A DNA stretch of 64,000 bases, taken from Eubacterium aggregans. GTDB lineage: Bacteria > Bacillota > Clostridia > Eubacteriales > Eubacteriaceae. Below the pieces are notes generated by a model. That model was not told the DNA's origin. It searched no databases and was given only the letters and a program-made list of their open reading frames with translations. Below are positions 23,162-32,603 of this stretch, piece by piece. The stretch is from positions 1 to 64,000 of the forward strand of contig NZ_FNRK01000002.1 in the NCBI RefSeq assembly GCF_900107815.1. The letters are read 5' to 3'. How positions within the stretch are numbered: position 1 is the stretch's first letter; each line of letters opens with the position of its first letter. A program made the translations under genes and the position numbers.

Positions 23162-23872
23162 ATGAAATTAACCGTATTGGGAAATTCCGGAGGATATCCC
23201 CGTCCAGGGGGCGCTTGTTCGGGTTATCTTTTAGAGGAAGGGGATGTGAAAATCGTCCTGGATATGGGGGCGGGAACCCTGGCCAATTTGCTGACCCATT
23301 GTGATTTAGAAAAAGTAACGGCAATTATTTGTACCCATCTGCACTCCGATCATATTTCAGATTTATTCGTCCTTCGGTACGCTCTGGAAATGAAGGGCAT
23401 GCGTCTGCCAATCTATCTCCCTCCCAACCCAGAGGAAGTCTTTAACCAGCTTTCGGACTGTGCTGGTTTTGAAGTCACGCCCATAACCGAGGGAATGGCA
23501 TTGGAAATTGGTGGACTCCGCTTAAGGTTTTCAGAAATGAATCATCCTTATCAGGATTTTGCCGTCAAAGCGACGGATGGGAAATGGGTATTCATGTATA
23601 CCGGAGATACCTGTCTGTGTGACGCTTTTGTAGACTTTGTTCAAGGGGTTCATGTATTGTTGTGCGATTGTACCTTCCTGGGTGATGGACATTCTGATAA
23701 GCATCTTTCTTTGGGAGAGGCTATCGAGGTGGCCAATGGAGCCGGCGTGCGCCATCTCATTATGACCCATTTCGACCCCACAAAGCGTCTCCAGGATTAT
23801 TATCGGGAGGCCAATGACCGTTTTGTTGGCCGGGCATCCAAAGCAGAAATTTCAGCGAAGTTTAATTTGTAA
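23162..23872 (+). CDS. MBL-fold metallohydrolase (RNase Z-like)
   Basis: 236 residues with the metallo-beta-lactamase motifs THLHSDHISD (metal His and Asp), a later His in MNHPYQDF, GDTCLCD, and HLIMTHFDP. Closest in layout to the small YhfI/RNase Z-like family of Firmicutes. The exosite arm of true RNase Z is absent, so a tRNA 3' processing role is doubtful; a general phosphodiesterase is possible. TGGAGG precedes the start. ComEC follows 22 bases later. Confidence 0.85.
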   Translation: MKLTVLGNSGGYPRPGGACSGYLLEEGDVKIVLDMGAGTLANLLTHCDLEKVTAIICTHLHSDHISDLFVLRYALEMKGMRLPIYLPPNPEEVFNQLSDCAGFEVTPITEGMALEIGGLRLRFSEMNHPYQDFAVKATDGKWVFMYTGDTCLCDAFVDFVQGVHVLLCDCTFLGDGHSDKHLSLGEAIEVANGAGVRHLIMTHFDPTKRLQDYYREANDRFVGRASKAEISAKFNL

Positions 23873-23893
23873 CATGACCATGGGGGCGTTTCA

Positions 23894-26212
23894 ATGAATC
23901 GGCCGTTACTGATGGGCCTGGTGGCCATCATCGCTGGGATTTTGTTGAGCTTTTGGCAGATGCCCCTCTGGATGGTGCTGGTGGCAGCGGCTATGATCGC
24001 GGCCCTTCCCCTGGTTTGGGAGGTCATCCCCAGGGGCTTTATTGTGTTTAGTCTGGTTTGCTATGGCGTCGGATGGGTTTCTGCCGGGCTGGCTTTTATG
24101 CCAGAAACAGATTTAGCCGCCTTTCAGGGTAATCAACGGGTAACCGCAGTGGTGGAGGCTCTTTCTGGTCATGATACGGATAAAACAACCTTGCGTTTAA
24201 AAACCCAGACCATATCGGACCAGAATATATCGGTTCGCCTCCAGGCAACACTGGCTCATTATGGCAGGCCTATGACAGAGGTGCCAAGGCCTGGGGATAT
24301 CATCACCCTGGATGGGGAGATCAGTCTTTCGGAAGGCAGCCGAAATCCCGGTGGTTTCGACTACAGCTTGTACCTTAAGGGCCAGGGGATTCAGGGGCTT
24401 TTTTATGGGAAGAATGGGTCCTCGCTTACCATCAGCGGACAGGACAAGGCCCTGGGTTATCGGGTGGAACGCTTTCGGGAACAGGTTCTTAGGGTGATTA
24501 CCCAGGCTTTTCCAGAGGAGCAGGCCGAGGTGATCAAGGGGCTGCTCCTTGGGGATAAATCCATGGCAGCGGATTTAAAGACCCAGTTCTCCAATGCGGG
24601 TATCAGCCATATCTTGGCGGTTTCTGGGCTCCATGTGGGTTTTTTATACACCCTGGTTCTCGGTGTGGCAGCACTCTTGGGCTTCAAGGAGCGGGGGCGA
24701 CTTTTTCTATTGCTACCCTGTCTGATTTTTTATGCTACCCTCACGGGGTTTTCTCCATCGGTCCTCCGGGCGGCCATTATGCTTTTGGTCTTAGTGGGAG
24801 GGCAGGTCATTAAAACCCATTATGATGGGCTCAGTGGTCTTTGTCTGGCGGCCATCCTTATCCTGGCGGTAAGCCCTGCCCAACTTTTTGCTGCGGGGTT
24901 TCAGATGAGCTTTGGGGCAGTTTGTGCGATTTTGCTTTTTGCAAAACCCCTTAGCCACAGCATCATGAAGGGGACGGGCCTCCAAGGCTATATAGTGAAT
25001 ACCTTGGTGCTGACCCTGTGTGCGACCATTGGAACCCTGCCGGCGACGCTGTATCATTTCCACACTTTAAATCTGGTGGCTCTGGTCAGTAATTTACTCC
25101 TCGTTCCCCTGGCGGGCCTTTTGTTTACCATTGGGCTGCCCATGGTGGTGCTCATGCTGGTGCTGCCGGGATTGACCCCCGTTTTTGCCCTTGTGCCAGG
25201 GGTTTTAGCCCATTGGATTTTAAAGCTGACGGCCTTTTTCGCAGGGACCATGGATTTGCGGTTTAACGGTGGGCCCATGGGGATTTTGGATATTGTACTG
25301 CTGGTGGTGGCGGCCTTTACGGTGGCTGGCTACTTTAATTTTCGGCATCGGCGGGAGCGTTTATGGGTGTGTACGGTTTTACCGGCTTTATTTTTGAGTA
25401 CCATTGCCTTCAGCCTGCTGCCCGGCCCCCTGCGGATCACCTTTTTAGACGTGGGCCAGGGGGACAGTGCCCTAGTACAAACTCCGGAAGGTGGGGCCTA
25501 CCTCATCGATGGGGGCGGGTATCCGGTTTATGGGAATCAGGCGGATTATGCTCGCCAGGCCATTTCTGAAAAGGTTCTGCTGCCGGCGCTGTATGCTTAT
25601 GGCGTCACCGGGTTGGATGGTGTCTTTATTACCCATCATCACGAGGACCATGCCCAGGGTATTGAGGAGCTTTTAGGGGTACTTCCCGTGGAGCACATTT
25701 ATGTCTCGACTAAATATAATGATGCATCCCTACTGGGTCAGGATAAAATTCCCGTTTCACAGCTAAGCCGCGGGGCGATTTTAACCACCAGGGATGGGGT
25801 GGGGATACAGGTGTTGTGGCCCGATGGCACGATTGAAGCCCTGGAGGAAGAGGAACAAAATGATGCGTCCCTGGTGCTGCGCCTGACCTATGGTGCCCGT
25901 TCGATCCTTTTAATGGGGGATGCTGGCCTCGGGGTGGAAGCCCAGTTAGGGGCAGTGGACAGTGATATCATCAAGATTGGACACCATGGCAGCGACACCG
26001 CCTCGGGCACCGGCTTTTTAGAAGAGGTATCGCCGGCAGCCGCTGTGGTATCCGTGGGGCGGTATAACACCTTTGGCCATCCCACCGAGGCGGTGCTTTC
26101 GAATATTGAGACCGTCGGGGCAAAATGCTATCGCACGGATGAGCGGGGAGCGGTAGTGGTGGAAACCAATGGACAGAATTTGGAAATTAAGACGATGCTA
26201 GAGAAGGAGTAA
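23894..26212 (+). CDS. comEC: ComEC/Rec2 DNA-uptake channel protein
   Basis: 772 residues. N-terminal membrane pair and DUF4131 domain (about 1-190), the Competence domain with many spans (about 205-480; GLLLGDKSMAADLKTQFSNA and AVSGLHVGFLYTL), and a C-terminal metallo-beta-lactamase domain (about 515-770; ITFLDVGQGDSALV and THHHEDHAQG). It forms the channel carrying single-stranded DNA into the cell and may degrade the other strand. Linkage to holA is common in Firmicutes. Other competence genes are not in this window. Confidence 0.95.
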   Translation: MNRPLLMGLVAIIAGILLSFWQMPLWMVLVAAAMIAALPLVWEVIPRGFIVFSLVCYGVGWVSAGLAFMPETDLAAFQGNQRVTAVVEALSGHDTDKTTLRLKTQTISDQNISVRLQATLAHYGRPMTEVPRPGDIITLDGEISLSEGSRNPGGFDYSLYLKGQGIQGLFYGKNGSSLTISGQDKALGYRVERFREQVLRVITQAFPEEQAEVIKGLLLGDKSMAADLKTQFSNAGISHILAVSGLHVGFLYTLVLGVAALLGFKERGRLFLLLPCLIFYATLTGFSPSVLRAAIMLLVLVGGQVIKTHYDGLSGLCLAAILILAVSPAQLFAAGFQMSFGAVCAILLFAKPLSHSIMKGTGLQGYIVNTLVLTLCATIGTLPATLYHFHTLNLVALVSNLLLVPLAGLLFTIGLPMVVLMLVLPGLTPVFALVPGVLAHWILKLTAFFAGTMDLRFNGGPMGILDIVLLVVAAFTVAGYFNFRHRRERLWVCTVLPALFLSTIAFSLLPGPLRITFLDVGQGDSALVQTPEGGAYLIDGGGYPVYGNQADYARQAISEKVLLPALYAYGVTGLDGVFITHHHEDHAQGIEELLGVLPVEHIYVSTKYNDASLLGQDKIPVSQLSRGAILTTRDGVGIQVLWPDGTIEALEEEEQNDASLVLRLTYGARSILLMGDAGLGVEAQLGAVDSDIIKIGHHGSDTASGTGFLEEVSPAAAVVSVGRYNTFGHPTEAVLSNIETVGAKCYRTDERGAVVVETNGQNLEIKTMLEKE

Positions 26213-26218
26213 CACGGG

Positions 26219-27232
26219 ATGCGCTATCAGGATTTGACCAAGGAAATCAATCAGGGGAACTTTCACCCCGTCTATTTGTTTACCGGTCCAGAACAATATA
26301 TTGCGGCAATGATGGAGAAACGCCTGGTGGAAAAGGCGGTTCCAGAATCCTTGGTCCAACTGAATGTCATGTCTTTTTCAGAAAAGGAGACCGATGTGGG
26401 CTCGGTGGTGGCTATTTGCAGACAGCTGCCCATGATGAGTGATCATCGGGTGGTCATCCTAAGGGAAGAAACGGGGATTCTCCAAAATACCGATGCTGCA
26501 GAGGAATTACTAAGCTATATTCAGAAGCCAGAGCCATCAACCGTCCTTTTAATTTACAACAGCAAACCCGATAAGCGGAAAAAGGTGTATAAGCAGCTTG
26601 TTAAACATGCAGCAGTGGTGGAGTATAATAAACTGACCCAGATGGAGCTGGAAAAGTGGATCGCCAGACGCTTAAAGCTGGGGGGGAAGCGAACCACCCG
26701 GGGGGTGGTGGATCGATTTATTGGGGATACCCTTTATCTGCAAAATGAAGATCAGAATATGGAGCGGGTGGATAATGAGCTGGGGAAGCTCATGGATTAT
26801 GTGGGAGATGCTGAGGCCATCACCCTGAATGATTTAGAGGCCACCCTGCCAAAATCGATTGATGAAAATATTTTTCGAATGGTGGATTTCGCCATGGGGG
26901 GGGATATGGGTGAGGCCTTGATGATGCTGGAAAATTTTTATCTCAGTGGAGAATCGCCCTTTGGGGTATTTGGTTTGCTCTTAAGTCAGTTGCGAACCAT
27001 GCTCCAGGTCCGTATTCTAACCGATAGTCGGAGTACCCAGGCGACCATCGCCAAGCAGGTGGGCCGCCCACCCTTTGTGGTTAAGAAGATGCAAGGAACG
27101 GCACGGCGTTTCCCCCAGGAAAGATTGATGGGAATTATGGCGGCTGCCGCACAGCTGGATGTACAAATGAAAACAGGGGTGGTGGAGCCGGAGCTGGGGG
27201 TGGAACTATTCGTTCTTCGCCTGGGAGAATAA
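26219..27232 (+). CDS. holA: DNA polymerase III delta subunit
   Basis: 337 residues of the HolA family. The N-terminal domain begins with the family pattern FHPVYLFTGPEQYIAAMMEKRLV; the middle has LLIYNSKPDKRKKVYKQL; the C-terminal collar domain runs from about 215 (IDENIFRMVDFAMGGDMGEA). It opens the sliding clamp as part of the clamp loader. It starts 4 bases after the comEC stop, giving the standard comEC-holA order. Confidence 0.94.
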   Translation: MRYQDLTKEINQGNFHPVYLFTGPEQYIAAMMEKRLVEKAVPESLVQLNVMSFSEKETDVGSVVAICRQLPMMSDHRVVILREETGILQNTDAAEELLSYIQKPEPSTVLLIYNSKPDKRKKVYKQLVKHAAVVEYNKLTQMELEKWIARRLKLGGKRTTRGVVDRFIGDTLYLQNEDQNMERVDNELGKLMDYVGDAEAITLNDLEATLPKSIDENIFRMVDFAMGGDMGEALMMLENFYLSGESPFGVFGLLLSQLRTMLQVRILTDSRSTQATIAKQVGRPPFVVKKMQGTARRFPQERLMGIMAAAAQLDVQMKTGVVEPELGVELFVLRLGE

Positions 27233-27309
27233 AAGCAGCTTAAATCCATGAAAAAGGTTTGCATTTGTGGTATACTATAGTTGTATAAAATGTCAGGAGG
27301 CGAAAGGTT

Positions 27310-27909
27310 ATGGCAAAAGTAATTACCATCGGCAGACAATTCGGCAGTAATGGTCGGGCCATCGCAAAAAATCTGGCTGATCATCTCGGCATCGCTTTTT
27401 ACGATAAACAGCTCATTGGGCTGGCTGCGGAAAAAAGTGAGCTTCCAGTGGAATCCCTGGTGGAGGTTGATGAGAAAAAGACGAATCCACTGCTCTATGC
27501 ATCCGTGGATTATAAAATTGGTGCGGGCTATTCCACCACGGCTCCCATTAATGATGTGCTGTTCCAGGCACAGTCTGAGGTTATTCGGGGACTGGCCCAA
27601 AAAGAGGATTGCGTTATTGTAGGGCGATGTGCCGATTTTGTGCTGCGAAGCCATCCAGAGGCACGGCATGTTTATATCTATGCCCCCCTGGACAAACGCA
27701 TTCAGACCGTGTGTGAACGGGATGGCGTTGGCAGTAAGGAAGCCCAGAGCATCATTAAAAAGATCGATAAGCAGCGTCGGCTTTACTATTCCTATTATAC
27801 CGATTTAAAATGGGGATCTTTTGAAAACTATCATTTGGCACTGGATAGCGGGCGCATGAGTATGGACAACGCTGTGGAACTTTTAAGTCTCCTATATGGT
27901 CAAATTTAG
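27310..27909 (+). CDS. Cytidylate kinase-like family protein
   Basis: 199 residues. The N-terminal nucleotide-binding region VITIGRQFGSNGRAIAKNLA is the diverged P-loop seen in the cytidylate-kinase-like family (PF13189), and residues 95-125 include GRCADFVLRSHPEARHVYIYA. It is distinct from true Cmk, which has GPAGAGKS. The natural substrate is not established for this family. AGGAGG precedes the start. It is a single gene before tRNA-Pro. Confidence 0.88.
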   Translation: MAKVITIGRQFGSNGRAIAKNLADHLGIAFYDKQLIGLAAEKSELPVESLVEVDEKKTNPLLYASVDYKIGAGYSTTAPINDVLFQAQSEVIRGLAQKEDCVIVGRCADFVLRSHPEARHVYIYAPLDKRIQTVCERDGVGSKEAQSIIKKIDKQRRLYYSYYTDLKWGSFENYHLALDSGRMSMDNAVELLSLLYGQI

Positions 27910-27915
27910 GTGAAT

Positions 27916-27953
27916 TTTCAGCCCTGGGGATGCATTCAACGCCGGGGCTGAAA
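27916..27953 (+). terminator. Stem-loop after the kinase gene
   Basis: TTTCAGCCC pairs with GGGCTGAAA around a 20-base loop. A clear T-run is lacking on the plus strand, so it may be a weak terminator or mRNA 3' stabiliser. Confidence 0.55.
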
Positions 27954-27991
27954 TAAAAAGTGAAAAATCTGTAAAAAATTTGAAAAAGTAC

Positions 27992-28020
27992 TTGCGCAGC
28001 CTGTAAAGAAAAGTTATAAT
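27992..28020 (+). promoter_or_regulatory. Promoter of tRNA-Pro
   Basis: TTGCGC (27992-27997) and TATAAT (28015-28020), 17 bases apart, end 12 bases before the tRNA. Confidence 0.75.
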
Positions 28021-28032
28021 AGTCTACGTTGT

Positions 28033-28109
28033 CTGGGTGTGGCGCAGTTTGGTAGCGCGCGTGAATGGGGTTCACGAGGCCGGAGGTTCGATTCCTCTCA
28101 CTCAGACCA
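28033..28109 (+). tRNA. tRNA-Pro (anticodon GGG)
   Basis: The acceptor stem CTGGGTG pairs with CACTCAG, followed by discriminator A and an encoded CCA. D arm GCGC...GCGC, anticodon stem CGTGA/TCACG with loop ATGGGGT giving anticodon GGG, and TPsiC arm GGAGG-TTCGATT-CCTCT. Length 77 bases as usual for proline. It reads CCC and CCU codons. A T-rich run follows as terminator. Confidence 0.95.
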
Positions 28110-28163
28110 TTTTTTTATTCTTTTTTAAATTTTACGAATAAAACAACAATTCAGGTGAATAAT

Positions 28164-29401
28164 ATGAGTCAAACAAAACGGGAAATGAAAAGACGAGTCA
28201 AACGCCGCAGACAGGTGATCGTTGGCGTCGTTTTTTTTTAATTATCGTCACAGTCTTCGCCTATAACTACCGGGGAAATAAACAGGCCCTGGTTGAAAAG
28301 ACGGAATACAGGGATACCTATCACACCGACCTTTATCTTTTCAAGAATATGGATTATATCCAGCTTGATGATTTTAAGGCCTCGGACCTGACGGTGGAGG
28401 AGGGAAGTAAGGTTAATGGCTACACCAGCCTGACCACTACCCCCAAGGTTGTGAATCAATCCTATTTAAAGGAGCAGATTAGCACCATCGACCAGATTGT
28501 GGCGGATAAATATTACGATACATGGAATGTCATTGTGGATGAAATTGGGAAGAATTTCGTTGGAATGGCAAAAATTAATAGTCAGTTCAGTGGGGATGCC
28601 AGGGATCGAAAAAGCTTCTTACTCAGTGCCACCCGGTATATGGGGATGTCCGCAGCTGAGCTGGATGCCCAGAAAAAACAGCTGGAGTCTTTAAATGACG
28701 GTCAGTCCAGACAGATTACCCTCAGTGGTCTTTCCATGGATTCCACGGGCTACGTTTATGCGGCGGTGAATTCTATGGAGATGGTTATTTCTGAAAGCGT
28801 CCTGCCCTATGTGGATGAGGAAATTCTTGGCATTGCCAGTAAGGTAGATCAGCAGGATACCACTGCCTTAAAGGTGATTAATGGGGACCATATTTATGGT
28901 GCCTTTGTCGTTCCTAAGGATACAGAAATCCAGGGTGAGAAAAGTATGCTTAAGTTGAAGCAGAAAAATATCGGGACCACTGGGGACGAGAAAAATGCGG
29001 CGTATTACAAACTTTTGGTCAAAAGGGTAGACCTTTTGAGGGAGTACCCAGAGATCACCATTGAAAAGGAAGGCAAATCCTACAAGGTATATCTGGTGGA
29101 CGAGGTTACTTCCGGAGAGAACAAAATCGCCATCGTGATGCTTAAGGATTACGTGAATGTCTTTGCCAACGATAATATTATCACCACGGACATCAATGTC
29201 CAGGGATACGAGGCCTACACGGTGCCGAGAAGTGCTATCACCGAGAAAGAAGGAAAAACCTATTTGACCACCATGGAACGAGGCTATTTTGCTGAACCGG
29301 TGGAGGTAACCGTTGCCCGGTACGATGGTGGTAAGGCCATAATGCCTGTAGATGACAATGCGGCTTTATCCGTGGGAGTATCGTATAAGGTGTATCCGTA
29401 A
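28164..29401 (+). CDS. HlyD-like membrane-anchored protein, frameshifted at a T9 tract
   Basis: An ATG at 28164 opens a basic N-terminus (MSQTKREMKRRVKRRRQVIVG) that stops at 28239-28241 inside a run of nine T. With one more T the frame continues through a membrane segment (VVFFLIIVTVFAYNY) into the long frame that otherwise starts at 28349 (MDYIQLDDF). The joined protein, about 412 residues, resembles the HlyD-family membrane-fusion-like proteins found before yggS-sepF in clostridia. Residues near the C-terminus (SAITEKEGKTYLTTMERGYF) match the last beta-domain of such adaptors. The break may be a sequencing or assembly error, a pseudogene, transcriptional slippage or phase variation. Confidence 0.7.
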
Positions 29402-29419
29402 AGGGAAGAAGGTAAGTGC

Positions 29420-30079
29420 ATGGATACAATGATTGCAAAAAATATAGAAGAAATACGACAGACCATTCCAGAGGGCGTTACCTTGGTAGGGGTCACAAAA
29501 TACCATGATGTGGCAGAAACCCAGGCGGTGGTCGATGCCGGTGTCCAGGATCTTGGGGAAAACCGGGTTCAGGATTTGCTTGATAAGATCGACCAGATTA
29601 CTGGAGAGGTACGGTGGCATTTCATCGGACATCTCCAAACCAATAAGGTTAAGTACCTCATTGGGAAGGTTCATCTCATTCACTCCATTCATTCCCTCAA
29701 GCTGCTTCACACCGTAGACCGTGAAAGTGCCAAGCAGGGTGTGGTTACCGATATCCTCCTCCAGTTCAATTTGGCGGAGGAAGCCACCAAGTCTGGCTTT
29801 AAAGCCGGAGAATTCGAGGCGGCCTGCCGGGAGGCAGAAGCCTGTAGGAATGTCCGGGTCCGGGGTCTCATGGCCATGGGGCCCATGACTGAAAATACTG
29901 AGGAAATCCGAAAAATTTTCAAGCAATTAAAAAGAATGTATGATACAATGTTAGATGAATACCATGGTGGTGAGAATGACATCGATAGCCTGTCCATGGG
30001 GATGACCGATGACTATCCTATTGCGATTGAAGAAGGTTCGTCCATCGTAAGAATCGGAAGGAAAATATTTAAACGTTAG
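29420..30079 (+). CDS. yggS: YggS/PLPBP-family pyridoxal-phosphate homeostasis protein
   Basis: 219 residues of the PROSC family: a fold-type III alanine-racemase-like barrel without racemase activity that binds PLP through Lys in LVGVTKYH (about 22-29). Other family signatures are LGENRVQDLLDK, WHFIGHLQTNKV, IHSIHSL and SMGMTDDYPIAIEEGSSIVRIGR. Part of the conserved yggS-sepF-yggT-ylmH division block. Confidence 0.95.
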   Translation: MDTMIAKNIEEIRQTIPEGVTLVGVTKYHDVAETQAVVDAGVQDLGENRVQDLLDKIDQITGEVRWHFIGHLQTNKVKYLIGKVHLIHSIHSLKLLHTVDRESAKQGVVTDILLQFNLAEEATKSGFKAGEFEAACREAEACRNVRVRGLMAMGPMTENTEEIRKIFKQLKRMYDTMLDEYHGGENDIDSLSMGMTDDYPIAIEEGSSIVRIGRKIFKR

Positions 30080-30089
30080 GAGAGAGAGC

Positions 30090-30569
30090 ATGGCAAACGA
30101 TAAAACATTTAAAGATAAGATTATCAAAGTTTTTGGAATGGACATGGATGAAGACGGCACCTACGAAGAAGATTACTACGAAGAGGATGATGCCGTTGGC
30201 GTGGAAGAAACCCACGAAGCCGCAGCAGGAACCCCTCGCCGCGCGCCAGCCCGAAGTGCTGTTGGCGGATTGGCCGGAGGTCCGGAAGTTCTGGTTTTAG
30301 ACCCGGAATTTTTTGATGATGCCCCAGGTATTGTTAATAAAATAAAAGAAAATAAGACGGTTGTCGTCAATCTTAAAAATACAGAATATGAGGATGGACG
30401 TAAAATCTTCGATTTCCTCAACGGTGCCGTTTTTGCACTGGAGGGCTCCATCAATAAAATTGCAGATAATGTCTTTATTCTGGCACCCCATCAGGTTTCT
30501 GTTTCCACTGAAATGGAAAAGGAAGACGATGAATTCATTACCCCAATCCTGGATTGGGATGCAGAATAG
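30090..30569 (+). CDS. sepF: Cell division protein SepF
   Basis: 159 residues. The N-terminal part is acidic and disordered (EEDYYEEDDA); the C-terminal SepF domain (about 65-150) contains VLDPEFFDDAPGIVNKIKE, VVVNLKNTEYEDGRKIFDFL and GAVFALEGSINKIADNVFIL. It bundles FtsZ filaments and tethers them to the membrane. The expected N-terminal amphipathic helix is here short (DKTFKDKIIKVFG). Downstream of yggS by 10 bases. Confidence 0.95.
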   Translation: MANDKTFKDKIIKVFGMDMDEDGTYEEDYYEEDDAVGVEETHEAAAGTPRRAPARSAVGGLAGGPEVLVLDPEFFDDAPGIVNKIKENKTVVVNLKNTEYEDGRKIFDFLNGAVFALEGSINKIADNVFILAPHQVSVSTEMEKEDDEFITPILDWDAE

Positions 30570-30572
30570 GAT

Positions 30573-30851
30573 ATGATGACCAGTGCAGGAACAATACTGC
30601 TTATTGCTGGAAGCTACTTATTCAACATCATCACGGCGCTGATTTGCATCAACTGCCTGCTTAGCTGGTTTAGACCGAATCCGGATAACCCCATTGTGCG
30701 GGTGATTTATGGCTTAACCGAGCCCATCATGGCACCACTACGCCGATTTACGACTTTTGGCGGTATGGATTTTTCCGGTTTGGCTGCTATTTTGTTGATT
30801 GAGTTTATTATCTACCCGGTGTACTCCTGGGTGGTGACGTTGATTTTTTAA
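30573..30851 (+). CDS. YggT-family membrane protein
   Basis: 92 residues with two membrane segments (about 5-28 and 65-88), separated by the YggT motif SWFRPNPDNPIVRVIYGLTEPIMAPLR. Family members are linked to osmotic-shock tolerance and to the division block, but their biochemical role is not known. Start at tandem ATGs three bases after sepF; a terminator follows. Confidence 0.92.
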   Translation: MMTSAGTILLIAGSYLFNIITALICINCLLSWFRPNPDNPIVRVIYGLTEPIMAPLRRFTTFGGMDFSGLAAILLIEFIIYPVYSWVVTLIF

Positions 30852-30881
30852 GAAGCGTGGTTTAACCGAATAAAACATTGC

Positions 30882-30906
30882 CCATCCTTCGGATGGGTTT
30901 TTTGCG
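30882..30906 (+). terminator. Intrinsic terminator after yggT
   Basis: CCCATCC-TTC-GGATGGG followed by T6. Confidence 0.9.
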
Positions 30907-30921
30907 TCAGTGGAGGGAAAT

Positions 30922-31659
30922 GTGAAGGATAAAAAAGAGGAAATTTTTTTAGCCCGGGTGGCGGATGCCTGTGAGCGCAATTACGAGCCTCGTTTTTTCG
31001 ATTTTTGTGATGAAGCCATGCAGTCGAAAATTGAGCGGTTGCTCAAGGGGAAGGGGGAACCCTACGCCTTTTGGGGGGGGATGGAAGGTGCAACACGTCA
31101 GATGCTCTGTATTTATCCCGAATATTGTAATGGGGAGGATCTGAAATGGCCTTTGATGGCCGCCGCCTTCCAGAAAAATTTTTCCATGGATCATCGCAAT
31201 GTTCTGGGTGAGCTGATGGCCATGGGAATCACCCGGGAATGTCTGGGGGATATCCATGTGGGGGAGAATGAGGTTCAGATCATCTTTGCCGCACGGATGA
31301 AGCCCTTTTTTGAGCAAAACCTCAATAAAATGAAGGGACGCTCCATTACGGTTGAGTACCGGGGCCCAGAGGAAATTCGTTCCTATGCCCTTCAGTTTAA
31401 ATCCCTGGATTTAGTGGTTTCTTCCCTTCGGGTGGATGGAATTATCGGTAAGATTTGGGGATTCTCCAGACAGGATGCCCTTACCTATATTAAGCAGCGG
31501 CGGCTACGGGTAAACTACGAAGAAACCACCAAGAATGATTTTCAAATCAAGGTGGGGGATATCCTTGCCCTGCGGGGAAAGGGAAAAGCCCGAATTGCCG
31601 AAATCGGTGGAATGACCAAAAAGGGAAACACCCGTCTGGTTATCGAAAAATATATTTAG
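30922..31659 (+). CDS. YlmH-family RNA-binding S4-domain protein
   Basis: 245 residues from a GTG with GGAGGG 5 bases upstream. N-terminal YlmH-type domain (about 1-165; EPRFFDFCDEAMQSKIERL and GEPYAFWGGMEGATRQMLCI), then an S4 RNA-binding domain (about 170-230; GFSRQDALTYIKQRRLRVN, GDILALRGKGKA). YlmH has been implicated in ribosome rescue and RQC in Bacillus, and its partner RqcH is encoded 1 kb downstream here. The divIVA gene that often follows ylmH is absent; rluD follows instead. Confidence 0.92.
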   Translation: MKDKKEEIFLARVADACERNYEPRFFDFCDEAMQSKIERLLKGKGEPYAFWGGMEGATRQMLCIYPEYCNGEDLKWPLMAAAFQKNFSMDHRNVLGELMAMGITRECLGDIHVGENEVQIIFAARMKPFFEQNLNKMKGRSITVEYRGPEEIRSYALQFKSLDLVVSSLRVDGIIGKIWGFSRQDALTYIKQRRLRVNYEETTKNDFQIKVGDILALRGKGKARIAEIGGMTKKGNTRLVIEKYI

Positions 31660-31670
31660 AGGAGCGAATC

Positions 31671-32594
31671 ATGGAAGAGTATAGCCTGTGTATGACAGAG
31701 GAGTACATTGGGCTGCGTTTGGATGCAGCCTGTACAGCGGCCCTCCCAGAGCGATCCCGGGAATATATTAAAAAAATAATCGGAGAAGGCGGCGTGACGG
31801 TGGACGGTGTGGCACGAAAGCCTAGCTATAAAATCAAGGGTGACGAGGTCCTTAGGATAAGGATTCCGGAGCCTGTGGAGTATACTGTGGAAGCAGAAGA
31901 TATTCCCCTGGATATCGTTTATGAGGATGGGGATGTCCTGGTGGTTAACAAGCCCAAGGGAATGGTGGTCCATCCGGCACCGGGAAATTATACCGGCACT
32001 CTGGTTAACGCTCTGATGTACCACACCACCGATTTATCGGGGATTAACGGCGTCAACCGCCCGGGGATTATCCACCGCATCGATAAGGATACCTCAGGAC
32101 TCCTCATGGTGGCAAAGAATGATTTAGCCCATAAAAGCCTGTCTGTCCAGCTAAAGGACCACAGCATCACAAGACAGTACCGGGCCTTGGTCAAGGGAAT
32201 CATCAAGGAGGAACGGGGGACGGTGAATATGCCCATCGGCAGGCACCCTGTGGATCGGGTGCGGATGGCTGTGGTGAAAGAAAGGGATAAGGGGAAGAAG
32301 GCCGTTACCCATTTTGAGGTGATGGCACGCTATCCGGGTAAAAATTATACCTTAATGACCTTTCGCCTGGAAACAGGACGTACCCATCAGATTCGGGTGC
32401 ATATGCAGGCCATTGGGCACCCCATCGCCGGGGATGCTCTGTACAAAGGGGATAAGGGGAATCCCTTTAAAACCCAGGGACAATGCCTCCATGCCGAGCT
32501 CTTGGGCTTTGTCCATCCCCGCACCGGGGAATACATGGAATTTCGGGCCCCCCTACCGGAGTATTTTGAGAAGATTTTGAAGGGGCTGGTGTAG
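31671..32594 (+). CDS. RluD-type 23S rRNA pseudouridine synthase
   Basis: 307 residues. S4 domain at about 14-70 (GLRLDAACTAALPERSREYIKKII), catalytic domain with the Asp-containing motif HRIDKDTSGLLM (about 137-148), and RTHQIRVHMQAIGHPIAGD near the C-terminus. The length and architecture are those of the RluD/YlyB family. GAGGAGCG precedes the start. Converges on rqcH. Confidence 0.93.
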   Translation: MEEYSLCMTEEYIGLRLDAACTAALPERSREYIKKIIGEGGVTVDGVARKPSYKIKGDEVLRIRIPEPVEYTVEAEDIPLDIVYEDGDVLVVNKPKGMVVHPAPGNYTGTLVNALMYHTTDLSGINGVNRPGIIHRIDKDTSGLLMVAKNDLAHKSLSVQLKDHSITRQYRALVKGIIKEERGTVNMPIGRHPVDRVRMAVVKERDKGKKAVTHFEVMARYPGKNYTLMTFRLETGRTHQIRVHMQAIGHPIAGDALYKGDKGNPFKTQGQCLHAELLGFVHPRTGEYMEFRAPLPEYFEKILKGLV

Positions 32595-32603
32595 CCCCTT
32601 TAG

